64,000 nt of DNA, taken from assembly GCA_949291375.1 (NCBI GenBank), contig CASEVI010000005.1:1-64000 (forward strand), in the 5' to 3' direction. The position numbers and the translations under genes are program-made. The stretch is from an uncultured bacterium. GTDB taxonomy: Bacteria; Bacillota_I; Bacilli_A; RFN20; CAG-826. Of this stretch, positions 16,506 to 27,524 are shown in pieces (the first letter of the stretch is position 1; every line of letters starts with the position of its first letter). The notes beneath the pieces are model-generated. The model ran no database searches. It saw only the letters and a program-made list of their open reading frames with translations, and was not told where the DNA came from.

Positions 16506-16525
16506 CCCACCCTTGTGTAAACAAG
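16506..16525. promoter_or_regulatory. CCCACCC plus CTTGT/ACAAG dyad
   Basis: A C-rich CCCACCC (16506-16512) runs into a small dyad CTTGT-GTAA-ACAAG (16512-16525), unusual composition for this genome. A similar CCCACCC followed by ACAAGAA occurs at 52441-52470. Confidence 0.35.
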
Positions 16526-16599
16526 AAGGCTTTGAAGGAAATAAAATATTCAAAAAAGTGGTAAAATTAATAAAGTTTTAACATTGGAGTGTGTGTATT

Positions 16600-17556
16600 A
16601 TGACTTGGAATGAATTTTGGCAATTGTGTAAAGATTGGTTAAACCAAAACGCTATTGCAATTATTATTGCTATAATAACTTTGGTTTTAGGAATTTTTAT
16701 AATAAAAATTTTAATGTATATAATTAAAAAAGCCTTTAATAAAAACAAAAAGATGGAGAAAATAACAATAACTTTTTTCTGCTCAGTAATTAAGATTGTT
16801 CTTTATATTTTACTTTTGTTAATAGTTTCTCAAATGATAGGAATTCCGATTGCTGGATTTGTTTCGCTTTTATCCATTGTTGGTTTAGCAATTTCTTTAG
16901 CAATTCAAGATACATTATCAAATCTTTTTAATGGATTAATTTTAGTATCGACTAAACCATTTAAAACTGGAGAATATGTTCAAATTGGAGATGAAGAAGG
17001 AACAGTTTTATCAATAAATACTATGACAACGACTTTGTTAACTGTAGATAATAAAGAAATAATTATTCCAAATTCAACTGTCGCTAAAGAAGAAATTATT
17101 AATTATGATCGAACTGGAACTAGAAGATTAGATTTAAGATTTGATGTTGCTTATTCTTCTGATATAAAGAAAGTAAAAGAAATAATTTTAAATGTCGCAA
17201 AATCTGATGGAAGAGTTTATTTAGATAAATCTCTTTCTGTAAATATTGATAAATTTAACGATTCAGCGATAACTTTTGTTTTAAAATGCCGGTGTGATAG
17301 TGAAGATTACTATGATTTAAAATATTTATTTCAAGAAGAAATTTTTAATGAATTTAAGAAGAATAATATTTCAATCCCATTTAGTCAACTTGAAGTTAGG
17401 TTATTAAATGATGAAATAAAAATGCCTATTGATAATACACCTTTACCTCAAAGAGTTGAAAAAATAAGAAAAAATGAAAATGAAAATGATTTCATTAAAA
17501 AAATTGAATTTAAAAATGAAAAAAATAAGAAAAAAGATAAAAATAAAAATCGCTAA
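16600..17556 (+). CDS. MscS-family mechanosensitive channel
   Basis: 318 residues from ATG 16600. An in-frame GTG three codons earlier is only 1 nt from the GGAG and is therefore rejected. Three N-terminal membrane helices (about 12-37, 55-80, 84-105); the third contains the pore-lining LSIVGLAISLAIQDTLSN. The beta domain follows with KPFKTGEYVQIGDEEGTV and IIIPNSTVAKEEIINY, both diagnostic of MscS. Residues 160-260 form the C-terminal vestibule; the last 50 residues are a highly charged tail. It releases solutes on osmotic downshock. The stop codon lies inside the loop of a bidirectional terminator. Confidence 0.92.
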   Translation: MTWNEFWQLCKDWLNQNAIAIIIAIITLVLGIFIIKILMYIIKKAFNKNKKMEKITITFFCSVIKIVLYILLLLIVSQMIGIPIAGFVSLLSIVGLAISLAIQDTLSNLFNGLILVSTKPFKTGEYVQIGDEEGTVLSINTMTTTLLTVDNKEIIIPNSTVAKEEIINYDRTGTRRLDLRFDVAYSSDIKKVKEIILNVAKSDGRVYLDKSLSVNIDKFNDSAITFVLKCRCDSEDYYDLKYLFQEEIFNEFKKNNISIPFSQLEVRLLNDEIKMPIDNTPLPQRVEKIRKNENENDFIKKIEFKNEKNKKKDKNKNR

Positions 17557-17573
17557 TCGCGATTTTTATTTTT
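17545..17573. terminator. Bidirectional terminator between convergent genes
   Basis: AAAAATCGC (17545-17553), loop TAATC, GCGATTTTT (17559-17567), flanked by A-runs on the left and T-runs on the right, so it can serve the MscS gene and the converging MFS gene. The loop contains the MscS stop codon. Confidence 0.85.
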
Positions 17574-17574
17574 T

Positions 17575-19017
17575 TTATTCGGCTTTTATGACCTCTTTAT
17601 CATTTTCATTATTTACTTTATTTAGCAGTTTTTCTTCATTTATTTTCATTGCTTTTATAAATATAATTCCACCAATAATAACTAAAATTGATAAAGGTAT
17701 AATTCCGAAATTAGATGAATATTTTGCAATAAATTCATTAGAAGAAGTAGCACAAAGAGCATTTATAACACCATAAAGAAGTGTTCCTAAAAAAGAAGCT
17801 CCTTTTCCAAATGCATCATAAAGAGAAAAAAATTCACCACTATCTTGTTTGTCGATAATTTTAGTTAAATAACTTCTAGACATCGATTGAATTCCTCCTT
17901 GAAATAATCCAACAAATATTGCAAGGACATAAAACATCCAAGTTTGAGAAATAAAAACACCAAAAATTGTGATGAATAAGTATCCACCAATACAGGCTAA
18001 AATTAAATGATCTGTTCTATATTTTTGTGATAATTTTGCTATTACAATACATGCAGGAAAAGCAATAAATTGAACCATAACTAATGCAATTAATGCTTGA
18101 ACTTGATCAACTCCCAAAGAGGTAGAGATTTTCATTGCTAAATCGATGATTGAATAAACGCCATCTATATAGAAAAAGAATGAAAGTAAAAATAGGAAAA
18201 TTCCTTTGTGTGTTTTTACTTTTTTAAATGTTCTACCAAGTCTTTTATAAGATTCTAAAATACTACGGCCAACATTATGTCTACTTTCTAAACCATATTT
18301 TTGTTCATAAGATTTATAAAGAGGAAGGGTAAAAGCAAGCCACCATAATCCATTTATTGCAAAACATATTAAATATCCCCAAGGAACTGTTAAAGAATGA
18401 GCCATTCCAGCTTCTTCTCCTGGAGCCAGATTAAAATTTGTAAAACAAAAAGCTACAATAGCAACACCAACTAAAAATGGAATACAGCTTCCAATATATC
18501 CTAATGCATAACCATATGATGATACTTCATCAACCCTATCTTCACTTGTAACATCAACTAGCATTGAATCGTATATCATAAGAGCGCCATTATAAACAAT
18601 TTTGCTAACAATAAGTAAAACGAGCCATATAATATGGTTCATTTCTAAACCTAAAGCAATACAAGTAACAACCCCTAATAATGAAAAAACCAAAAATAAA
18701 TTCTTTCTATAACCTTTAAAATCAGAAATTGTACCAAATAGTGGTTCTAAAATTACTCCTAAGATTGTGATTAATGAGGTAACAAGAGCATAAACGCTAT
18801 TCCCATAATCTGTTGCTGCATCGCTTGCTCCGCCAAAATCAGCATTAACTAAATTTTGAAAGAAAATAGCAAAAAGTGAGCAAGCAACCATAGTAAAAGC
18901 ACTGTTGCCAACATCATATAATACCCATCGAATAGCTACTTTATTCTCTTTTTTGTTCTTAAAAAAAGAAAATAAACCACCCTTTGATTTCGTAGATGTT
19001 TTATTTTGATCTTCCAT
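17575..19017 (-). CDS. MFS transporter, UMF1/Atg22-like
   Basis: 480 residues and about 12 hydrophobic helices. The N-terminal RWVLYDVGNSAFTMVACSLF is the hallmark of the UMF1 (Atg22-like) subfamily, which includes proposed amino-acid or nucleoside effluxers. The phrases FGTISDFKGYRKN and FVGLFQGGIQSMSRSYLTK (loop 10-11) match MFS loop motifs. A short charged N-terminal tail precedes helix 1. The SD (AAGGGG) on the minus strand is 6 nt before ATG. Substrate unknown. Confidence 0.82.
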   Translation of the reverse strand: MEDQNKTSTKSKGGLFSFFKNKKENKVAIRWVLYDVGNSAFTMVACSLFAIFFQNLVNADFGGASDAATDYGNSVYALVTSLITILGVILEPLFGTISDFKGYRKNLFLVFSLLGVVTCIALGLEMNHIIWLVLLIVSKIVYNGALMIYDSMLVDVTSEDRVDEVSSYGYALGYIGSCIPFLVGVAIVAFCFTNFNLAPGEEAGMAHSLTVPWGYLICFAINGLWWLAFTLPLYKSYEQKYGLESRHNVGRSILESYKRLGRTFKKVKTHKGIFLFLLSFFFYIDGVYSIIDLAMKISTSLGVDQVQALIALVMVQFIAFPACIVIAKLSQKYRTDHLILACIGGYLFITIFGVFISQTWMFYVLAIFVGLFQGGIQSMSRSYLTKIIDKQDSGEFFSLYDAFGKGASFLGTLLYGVINALCATSSNEFIAKYSSNFGIIPLSILVIIGGIIFIKAMKINEEKLLNKVNNENDKEVIKAE

Positions 19018-19127
19018 AACAAACCCCTTATTTAAAAAAATAAATTTTTATATATTATAAAGTTATCATTTATAAAAAGAAGTAAAGAAATTTTAAGAAA
19101 ATGTAAAATTAACAAAAAATTAATTAT

Positions 19128-19154
19128 TTAGCACTTTATACTTGCGACTGCTAA
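19128..19154. promoter_or_regulatory. CIRCE operator (HrcA site), slightly degenerate
   Basis: Left arm TTAGCACTT, 9-nt spacer, right arm GACTGCTAA. Each arm has a single mismatch from the CIRCE consensus (TTAGCACTC-N9-GAGTGCTAA), and spacing is exact. It overlaps the -35 of groESL, so HrcA binding would block transcription. Confidence 0.85.
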
Positions 19155-19169
19155 AAACTTGATTATAAT
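19142..19169 (+). promoter_or_regulatory. groESL promoter
   Basis: TTGCGA (19142-19147), 16-nt spacer, perfect TATAAT (19164-19169). The -35 lies inside the CIRCE element. Confidence 0.75.
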
Positions 19170-19206
19170 ATTGTTAGTAAATAAAAAGTTGGAGGAAATT
19201 TTGTTT

Positions 19207-19470
19207 ATGATTAAACCTTTACATGACTATGTTTTATTAAAAAAAGAAGATTCTCAAGAAAAGAAATTCGGGGATATTATCTTAGCCTCAAAAAAAGATA
19301 GTGGTAATGTTGCTACTGTCTATGACAAAGGCGAAGATGTTAAAAATAAAGAAATTAACAATGGCAAAAAAGTAATTTATAAAGAATATTCAACTACATC
19401 TTATAAAGATGAAAACGAAAATGAATATCTTTTAGTAAAAGAAGAAGATATTTTAGCTATTGTTGAATAA
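19207..19470 (+). CDS. groES: Co-chaperonin GroES
   Basis: 87 residues from ATG 19207, preceded by GGAGG with an 11-nt gap; longer in-frame starts would add the non-homologous stretch IIILLVNKKLEEILF. IKPLHDYVLLKKE opens the family; the mobile loop (KKFGDIILASKKD) replaces the usual GGIVL with GDIIL. It forms the heptameric lid of GroEL. At 87 residues it is slightly shorter than the common 94. First gene of the heat-shock operon; groEL follows 23 nt later. Confidence 0.92.
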   Translation: MIKPLHDYVLLKKEDSQEKKFGDIILASKKDSGNVATVYDKGEDVKNKEINNGKKVIYKEYSTTSYKDENENEYLLVKEEDILAIVE

Positions 19471-19481
19471 TTTTGTTTTAG

Positions 19482-21110
<1,629 letters not shown>

Positions 21111-21169
21111 TTCTTAAATTATTGAAAGAAACGATAATATTTTATAAAGTTTTAATAAATATTAATAAA

Positions 21170-21198
21170 ATGGTGAGGCAAAAGCCCCATCATTTTTT
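21170..21198 (+). terminator. Terminator after groEL
   Basis: ATGGTGAGGC pairs with GCCCCATCAT (one mismatch, one G-T) around a loop of four A, followed by a T-run. Confidence 0.88.
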
Positions 21199-21256
21199 TC
21201 TAATGCACAGGAATTTTTCAAAAAACATTTTTTAAATAAAAGAATTATCGTATAAA

Positions 21257-21286
21257 TTGTTTTTAAATATTAATATATATTATAAT
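21257..21286 (+). promoter_or_regulatory. Promoter of the MATE gene
   Basis: TTGTTT (21257-21262), 18-nt spacer, TATAAT (21281-21286); leader of about 60 nt with an SD. Confidence 0.6.
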
Positions 21287-21351
21287 TTCAAAGTTGCATT
21301 AGAGATTTATATCTTAATAAAGTAGAGCGTATTTGAAAGGATTTTATTTAT

Positions 21352-22713
21352 ATGTTAAAAACAACTTTTTTTGAAAAAGCTCCAATTAAAAAATTATTTT
21401 TTAAGATAGCAATTCCAGGTGCAATCGGAATGCTTTTTAGTGCTATTTATGTTGTTATTGATGGCTTTTTTGTTTCTCTTTATCTAGGTCAAACCGCTTT
21501 TAGTGCTGTTAATTTAGTATGGCCTTTTATTTATATTATGTTTTCGGTAGCTGATATGGTTGGAGTTGGTTCTAGTGTTTTAATGGCTATTAGATTAGGC
21601 GAAAAAAGAAATGAAGAAGCTAACAGAATATTTACATTTGCTACACTTTTTATACTAATTTTTGAATTTATTTTAGCTGTTTTAAGCTATTTTTTAGCTC
21701 CTTATATTTTAGATTTGATGGGTGCTACAGGAGAACTTAAAACATTAGGAGTCGAATATTTACAGACATACGTTATATTTTTGCCATTTTCTTCAATAAT
21801 TTTTGCGGTTGATAATTTTTTAAGAGTTTGTGGAAAAATTAAAACTAGCATGAGTATTAATATTTCGATGTCTTTATTAATTATTCTTTTAGAATTTTTA
21901 TTTTTAGGTGTTTTTAATTTCGAAATATTTGGAAGCGCACTTGCTTCTTGCTGTTCGTTTTTAATTTTTTCAATCGTTTCTTATTTACCTTTTTTATTAA
22001 AAAAGTTAGATATTCAATTTGTTTATCCAAGAGTTAGTAAAAGAGATATCTTTTTAATATTTAAAAACGGATTGCCAATATTTTTAAATAATATTGCTGG
22101 TAAATTACCAGGAATTGTTTTTAATATTTTGCTTTTAAAAATGGTTGGAGAGGCTGGGGTCAGTGCTTATGGAACATTAATGTATATTGAATGTTTTATT
22201 ATTCCTATACTTTATGGTATGTGTGATTCTTTACAACCTGCAATAGGATATAATTATGGGGCAAATAAAATGGATAGAGTTAAAAAAATCGAAGTTTTAT
22301 GCTTAATTTCTTCTTTTATCGTTTGTCTAGTTTCATTTATTTTAATGATTTCATTTCCAACAAATTTTGCTTTAGTTTTTACTGAATCGATTTTAGAAGA
22401 AACTGTTTCTTTAACAAGTTTTGCTATATTTATTTATGCTTTTACTTATTTAACAAGATGGATTTCTTTTTCACTCCAATCTTTTTTTGCTGCGATTTCT
22501 AGGCCAGTAGAAGCAACTTTAATTTCTCTTTCTATTTCATGTATTTTTCCATTTATTTTAATTTTATGTTTTTATTCGCTTTCTGATTTTGGTATATGGT
22601 TAAATTTTCCATTTTCTAGTTTATTAACTGCAATTGTTGCTTTGTTAATTGTATTTATAAAGTGGAAAAATAAAACATTATTTATTGAAAATAAAGATAA
22701 CAAAAATACTTAA
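21352..22713 (+). CDS. MATE-family efflux transporter
   Basis: 453 residues, 12 predicted helices in two similar halves. The start (APIKKLFFKIAIPGAIGMLF) and the loop SLQPAIGYNYGANKMDRVKK are typical of the MepA/DinF-like bacterial MATE branch. It would export cationic drugs or metabolites by Na+ or H+ antiport. Its own promoter and an SD (AAAGGA, 11 nt before ATG) indicate a separate transcript; tex follows 50 nt downstream with its own -10 box. Confidence 0.88.
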   Translation: MLKTTFFEKAPIKKLFFKIAIPGAIGMLFSAIYVVIDGFFVSLYLGQTAFSAVNLVWPFIYIMFSVADMVGVGSSVLMAIRLGEKRNEEANRIFTFATLFILIFEFILAVLSYFLAPYILDLMGATGELKTLGVEYLQTYVIFLPFSSIIFAVDNFLRVCGKIKTSMSINISMSLLIILLEFLFLGVFNFEIFGSALASCCSFLIFSIVSYLPFLLKKLDIQFVYPRVSKRDIFLIFKNGLPIFLNNIAGKLPGIVFNILLLKMVGEAGVSAYGTLMYIECFIIPILYGMCDSLQPAIGYNYGANKMDRVKKIEVLCLISSFIVCLVSFILMISFPTNFALVFTESILEETVSLTSFAIFIYAFTYLTRWISFSLQSFFAAISRPVEATLISLSISCIFPFILILCFYSLSDFGIWLNFPFSSLLTAIVALLIVFIKWKNKTLFIENKDNKNT

Positions 22714-22734
22714 TGATAAAAAGTTTAATTTTGA

Positions 22735-22740
22735 TATAAT
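22735..22740 (+). promoter_or_regulatory. -10 box of tex
   Basis: TATAAT 23 nt before the ATG at 22764, leaving a short leader that contains the SD AAAGGAA. Confidence 0.55.
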
Positions 22741-22763
22741 TTTTAAGCAAAGGAAATTAAAAT

Positions 22764-24911
22764 ATGTTAGATATAATTAATCAAATAAGTGAAGAATTAT
22801 CACTTAAAAATAAACAAGTTGAAGCAGCAATTTCACTTTTAGATGAAGGAAATACAGTTCCTTATATTGCTAGATATAAAAAAGACGTAACTGGAAATTT
22901 AACTGATAAAAACCTTCGCGATATTGAAGAAAGATTGTCTTATTTAAGAAATTTAAACGATAGAAAAGAAAGTGTCATAAAATTAATTGATGAAAAAAAT
23001 AAATTGACTCCCGAATTAAAGGAAGAAATTTTAAATGCAAAAACTTTAGCTGAAGTTGAAGATTTATATCGTCCATATAAAGAAAAAAGAAAAACAAGAG
23101 GAGTTATCGCAAAAGAAAAAGGTCTTGACCAAATTACGAATCTTATCTATTTGAATAAAAAAATTGATGATTTTGATAAATTTTTATCTTCTTTTATCGA
23201 CGAAAACAAAAAATTAAATACAATTGACGATGTAAAAAGTGGTGTCATTGATATTTTGAGTGAAGATATTGGAGATGAAGCCAAATATCGTAAATATATT
23301 AAAAATTTTATTTTTAATCACGGATTAATTGAATCTAAAGAGAAAAAGAAAGATGAAAAAGATACTTATGGAACATATGCTTCATTTAGTATTGAAATAA
23401 AAAGAGTTAAACCTTATCAATATCTAGCAATTGCTAGAGGAGAAAAAGAAGAATGTTTAAAAATGTCTTTTTCTTATGATAAAGACGCTATAAAAGAAAG
23501 AATAACAAAGGATTTTTTAGATTCAAATTATTTAGATATTTTTAAAGAAGCTATAAATGATAGTTTGAAAAGAATTATTCTACCAAGTGTTGAAAATGAA
23601 ATTAATGGTGAAATTAAAGAAAAATGTGAAGATAAATCAATAGAAGTTTTTAAGAAGAATCTTGAGGCTTTACTTTTATATCCACCATTAAAGAATAAAA
23701 AAATTCTTGGTTTTGATCCTGGATTTAAAAGCGGATGTAAATATGCTTATGTTGATGAATTATCTATCCCTCACGATATAGGAGTTGTTTATATAACGAG
23801 TGGAAGTAAAGAAAAAATAGAAGATGGCAAAGAGGAAATTGCTTCTTTAATTAAAAAATATAATATCGATTATATTGCTTTAGGTAATGGAACTGCGTCA
23901 AGAGAAAGCGAAGCAATTTTAAATGATATGATAAAAGAATATGATTTAAAAAATTGTAAGATTTTTATTGTTAATGAAAGTGGGGCTAGTGTTTATAGTG
24001 CTTCAAAATTAGCTGAAAAAGAATTCCCTGAATTAACGGTTGAAAAAAGAAGCGCAATTTCTTTAGCTAGAAGAGTTATTGATCCTCTTGCTGAACTTGT
24101 AAAAATTGAGCCAAAAGCAATCGGTGTTGGGCAATATCAACATGATATGAATCAAACAAAGTTAAATGAAGCTCTTAAAAAAGTAGTTGAAGATTGCGTA
24201 AATAAGGTCGGTGTAAAACTTAATACAGCAAGCGTTTCTTTACTTTCTTATGTTTCTGGAATTACTTCTTCAATTGCTAATAATATTTACGAATATCGTA
24301 AAAGTAATGGCAATTTTAAAAACAGAAATGAATTATTAAAAGTTAAAGGATTAAAAGAAAAAACATTTAAACAATGCGCTGGTTTTCTAAGAATAGAAGA
24401 TAGTGATGAAATATTAGATAACACTTCAATTCATCCAGAAAATTATTTACAAGCTAAAGAAATTTTAAATGAAACTAAAATTGATGTTTTAAAAGATTCT
24501 TTAGATGAAAAAGAGTTAAAATTAGCTAAATTTAATGAAAATAATTTTTTAAAGAATCATCCTGATATTGGTAAAGAAACTTTAAAAGATATTATTGATG
24601 AAATTAAAAATCCTGGAAGAGATATTCGTGAATCTTTAGAAATTATTGAACTTAATAATGAAGCTAAAACTATTGAAGATTTAAAAGTAGGTATGATTTT
24701 AAATGGTACAATTAGAAATATTATGGATTTTGGAATGTTTGTTGATATAAATGTTCATCAAGATGGACTTGTTCATATAAGCGAGATTTCTGATTCATTT
24801 ATCAAAGATATTTCTTCACTTTATAGTGTTAATCAATTAGTAAAAGTTAAAGTAATTAGTGTTGATGTTGCTAAAAAGAGAATAGGCCTATCGATAAAAC
24901 AAGCAAAATAA
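22764..24911 (+). CDS. tex: RNA-binding transcription accessory protein Tex
   Basis: 715 residues, close to the usual 710-780. Domain order: helical N-terminal Tex region with VPYIARYKKDVTGNL and EDLYRPYKEKRKTRG; a YqgF/RuvX-like RNase-H fold from about 313 (ILGFDPGFKSGCKYAYV); helix-hairpin-helix repeats around 500-560; and a C-terminal S1 RNA-binding domain at about 643-712 (GMFVDINVHQDGLVHIS). Tex binds nucleic acids and is implicated in transcription and RNA turnover. Monocistronic, with a terminator after it. Confidence 0.95.
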   Translation: MLDIINQISEELSLKNKQVEAAISLLDEGNTVPYIARYKKDVTGNLTDKNLRDIEERLSYLRNLNDRKESVIKLIDEKNKLTPELKEEILNAKTLAEVEDLYRPYKEKRKTRGVIAKEKGLDQITNLIYLNKKIDDFDKFLSSFIDENKKLNTIDDVKSGVIDILSEDIGDEAKYRKYIKNFIFNHGLIESKEKKKDEKDTYGTYASFSIEIKRVKPYQYLAIARGEKEECLKMSFSYDKDAIKERITKDFLDSNYLDIFKEAINDSLKRIILPSVENEINGEIKEKCEDKSIEVFKKNLEALLLYPPLKNKKILGFDPGFKSGCKYAYVDELSIPHDIGVVYITSGSKEKIEDGKEEIASLIKKYNIDYIALGNGTASRESEAILNDMIKEYDLKNCKIFIVNESGASVYSASKLAEKEFPELTVEKRSAISLARRVIDPLAELVKIEPKAIGVGQYQHDMNQTKLNEALKKVVEDCVNKVGVKLNTASVSLLSYVSGITSSIANNIYEYRKSNGNFKNRNELLKVKGLKEKTFKQCAGFLRIEDSDEILDNTSIHPENYLQAKEILNETKIDVLKDSLDEKELKLAKFNENNFLKNHPDIGKETLKDIIDEIKNPGRDIRESLEIIELNNEAKTIEDLKVGMILNGTIRNIMDFGMFVDINVHQDGLVHISEISDSFIKDISSLYSVNQLVKVKVISVDVAKKRIGLSIKQAK

Positions 24912-24928
24912 TAGTATAAATTTGATTT

Positions 24929-24969
24929 TTGGACAAATTTGGTTTTCAAGTCCAGGTTTGTCCAATTTT
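24929..24969 (+). terminator. Terminator after tex
   Basis: TTGGACAAA (24929-24937) pairs with TTTGTCCAA (24957-24965) across a 19-nt loop, followed by TTTTATTT. Confidence 0.8.
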
Positions 24970-25014
24970 ATTTATCTATATTTTATTTTCGTTTTTTTAT
25001 AAAATATTTCTATA

Positions 25015-25020
25015 TATAAT
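25015..25020 (+). promoter_or_regulatory. -10 box of the monoglyceride-lipase-like gene
   Basis: TATAAT directly followed by a very short leader (13 nt) containing GGGGG ahead of ATG 25034. Confidence 0.5.
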
Positions 25021-25033
25021 GTGGGGGATATTT

Positions 25034-25948
25034 ATGGTTCAAGAATTGTCTTTTAAAAATAAATATAATGATGTTTTATATGGTCATAAATGGATTATTG
25101 AAGATAATAATATAACTTTAAAAGGAAACATTTTAATTGTTACAGGAATGGCTGAACATTCATTAAGATATAATGATTTTGCCTCTTTTTTAAATTCATT
25201 AGGTTATAACGTTTACTCTTTAAATCATTATGGACAAGGTGAAAAAAATGGTGAATTAATGAATCCTTGTGATGATTATTTCTTTAAAATGATTGAGACA
25301 ATTAAAGATTTCAACAAGATGTTGAAATCTTTAAATAACGATAAACCTTTAATTAATATCGCTCATTCAATGGGTTCTTTTATAATGCAAGGGTATATTG
25401 AAAAATATAGTGAAACTATTGATAAATGTATATTGATAGGAAGTAATGGAAGAAATCCTTTAGTTAAAGTAGGTTATTTTCTTTCTAAAATTTTAATTAA
25501 TAAAAGAAATGAAAATAAAAAAGCAAAACTATTTCATAATTTATCAATTGGAGCATATGAAAAAAGCGTAAAAAATAAAAAAATAAGTTCTGTTAATGAA
25601 TGGCTTTCTTATAATTTAGAAAACGTTAAAAAATATGATGAAGATCCTTTAAGTGGGGTTAGACCTACCAATAAATTTTATAAAAATTTCTTAAAAGGAT
25701 TATCAACCATTCAAAAAGAAAAAAATATTGATAATATTTCCAAAACTCTTCCTATTCTAATTTTAGGAGGGAAAGAAGACCCTGTTGGAAATAATGGTAA
25801 AGGTTTAGTTTCGTTAACAAAAATTTATAAAAATCATAATTTAAATGTTACATTAAAATTATATGATCATATGCGTCATGAAATATTAAATGAAGATGAA
25901 CATATGCTTGTTTATAATGATATTAAAGATTTTATTTTAAAAAAATAA
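25034..25948 (+). CDS. Alpha/beta hydrolase, monoacylglycerol lipase-like (lysophospholipase)
   Basis: 304 residues from ATG 25034, chosen because the -10 box and G-run lie right before it; longer frames read through the terminator. Hydrolase_4 pattern: GMAEHSLRYNDFASFLNSLGY, then NHYGQGEKNG, nucleophile elbow AHSMGS with Ser112, acid Asp249 (GGKEDPVG), base His282 (DHMRHEILNE). This arrangement is typical of monoglyceride lipases and lysophospholipases. No signal peptide. Monocistronic, closed by a terminator. Confidence 0.87.
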   Translation: MVQELSFKNKYNDVLYGHKWIIEDNNITLKGNILIVTGMAEHSLRYNDFASFLNSLGYNVYSLNHYGQGEKNGELMNPCDDYFFKMIETIKDFNKMLKSLNNDKPLINIAHSMGSFIMQGYIEKYSETIDKCILIGSNGRNPLVKVGYFLSKILINKRNENKKAKLFHNLSIGAYEKSVKNKKISSVNEWLSYNLENVKKYDEDPLSGVRPTNKFYKNFLKGLSTIQKEKNIDNISKTLPILILGGKEDPVGNNGKGLVSLTKIYKNHNLNVTLKLYDHMRHEILNEDEHMLVYNDIKDFILKK

Positions 25949-25975
25949 AGAAGTTCGAATAAATTTTTAAAATTT

Positions 25976-26005
25976 AGCCTTCTTGTATATAAAGGAGGCT
26001 TTTTA
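25976..26005 (+). terminator. Terminator after the lipase-like gene
   Basis: AGCCTTCTT pairs with AAGGAGGCT (one G-T) around a 7-nt loop and runs into TTTTT. Confidence 0.85.
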
Positions 26006-26072
26006 AAAACTTAAAAATATGTTGTTTTCCTCTAGATAAGACAATAATATGAGATTATCTTGAGGAAATATA

Positions 26073-26716
26073 GTGATTTTAACAAATAAGGAGATGAAAG
26101 AAAAACTTTTCAATTTCTTGAATGCTAATTCAAAAATTTCAAGAATGATTAAAAATAAAGAACTTTTTTCTTTAAAAAAAGACTTTATGAAACTAATAAA
26201 AAAGTAACGGGGTATTTTTTAGTCAACTATATATATCCTCATTCATATTTATCTTTTAATTTTGCTCTTTTTTTATTATGATTTAATTCTCGAATTTATA
26301 TTTAATAAATATTAATCAGCAGCAAATAATTTAAATAAAAATAAAAGTTTTAAAAATGATTTTAGATATTTTACTTATCAATATTTACCATCGAGTGCTT
26401 TTAGAAATGGAATTTTAAAAGAAAAAGTTTTATTTGATAATTTTGAATATGTTTTATCGATTCCAAAGAAAAAGCGATAGTTGATAAATTATATTCTTTA
26501 CCAACTATATCTAGTCTTTCAGATTTAGAATATTTATTATTTAGCGATTTAAGAATTGATGAATTAGATTTTTATAACTTAAATAGAGATAATTTAATTA
26601 AATGTGCAAAAGATTTTCCCACATCAACTAATTTAAAATTATTTATTAAGTTTTTAAATAAAAAAAGAATAATTAATGAATTCAAAAATATTAAGAAGAT
26701 TTATAAAAATTACTGA
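26073..26716 (+). pseudogene. AbiEi-type antitoxin, frameshifted remnant
   Basis: GTG start with GAGGAAA 6 nt upstream. The first 44 codons (ILTNKEMKEKLFNFLNANSK) resemble the winged-helix N-terminus of AbiEi antitoxins. TAA follows at about 26205. The frame then resumes elsewhere with RYFTYQYLPSSAFRNGIL, shifts again near 26475 into PKEKAIVDKLYSLPT (the conserved AbiEi K-A-x-x-D-x-L-Y block), and ends with KIYKNY-TGA at 26714-26716. At least three lesions; not functional. It overlaps the start of the toxin remnant, as in intact abiE operons, where AbiEi represses and antagonises AbiEii. Confidence 0.72.
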
Positions 26717-27524
26717 TTTATCTAATTCATTAGTATTAGAAAATTATGCAAGAGAAGTTTTACAAGAAATAACACTTTTTCTTTATCTAAAACAGAATTT
26801 TTTAACTTTTCAGTTTTTTATGGTGGAACAGCATTAAGACTTTTTTATAATTTAGATAAGTTTAGTGAAGATTTAGATTTTTCACTTTTTAAGTATGATA
26901 ATAATTTTAGTTTAAAAAAATATTTTAATATTATTAAAGAAACAATGAAGGAATATGGAATTAATTGCACAATAAATTATAAGGAAAAAAGTCTTGATAA
27001 TTTTGTTGAATCAGCGATTTTAAAAATAAATACTCAATCTTTGTTATTAAAATTGTTTAATAAAAAATTCAATTTAAACCCAGATAAACTTACAAAAATA
27101 AAATTTGAAATTGATATGACGGATATTGTTAATGGAAATATTTTAACTATGGAATATTCGTATCAAGACAAATTCGAAATTTCTATTTATGACGAACCTT
27201 CTCTTTTTGCTTGCAAAATTGCGGCTTTATTAAATAGGAAATGGAAAAATAGGCCAAAAAGATAGAAATTTATATGATTGTGATTTTTATTTTAAAAATA
27301 ACGCAAAAGTTAATTATCTATATTTAGAAAAAGTCTTAATTAAAGAAAATCAATATTTAGATTCAAAAACTTTGAAATCACCCTTAGAGATAAACTTTAA
27401 AAATATTGATTTTTATCTTGCTAAAGAAGATGTGTTTAATTTTATTAGTGATGAAGAAAAATTGAATAATTTTAATTATGAATATTTTAAGAAAATTACT
27501 GAAAATTATAAATTTAATAACTAA
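26676..27524 (+). pseudogene. AbiEii-type nucleotidyltransferase toxin, frameshifted remnant
   Basis: Start ATG 26676. After about 30 codons the frame breaks in a T-rich stretch near 26775. The next segment carries the diagnostic nucleotidyltransferase motif GGTALRLFYNLDKFSEDLDF (from 26822). A second frameshift near 27255 separates ALLNRKWKNR from KDRNLYDCDFYFKNNA; the reading then continues to TAA at 27522-27524. AbiEii toxins are type IV TA nucleotidyltransferases in phage defence. Two indels make this a dead copy. The only long frame left (26945-27265) is its middle part, not a gene of its own. Confidence 0.82.

Noticed and set aside
16591-16599. GTG start three codons before the MscS start
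   Set aside because: It lies 1 nt after the GGAG, too close for initiation; ATG 16600 has proper spacing.
26945-27265. Separate 106-residue gene
   Set aside because: It is the middle segment of the frameshifted AbiEii remnant; conserved sequence continues on both sides in other frames.
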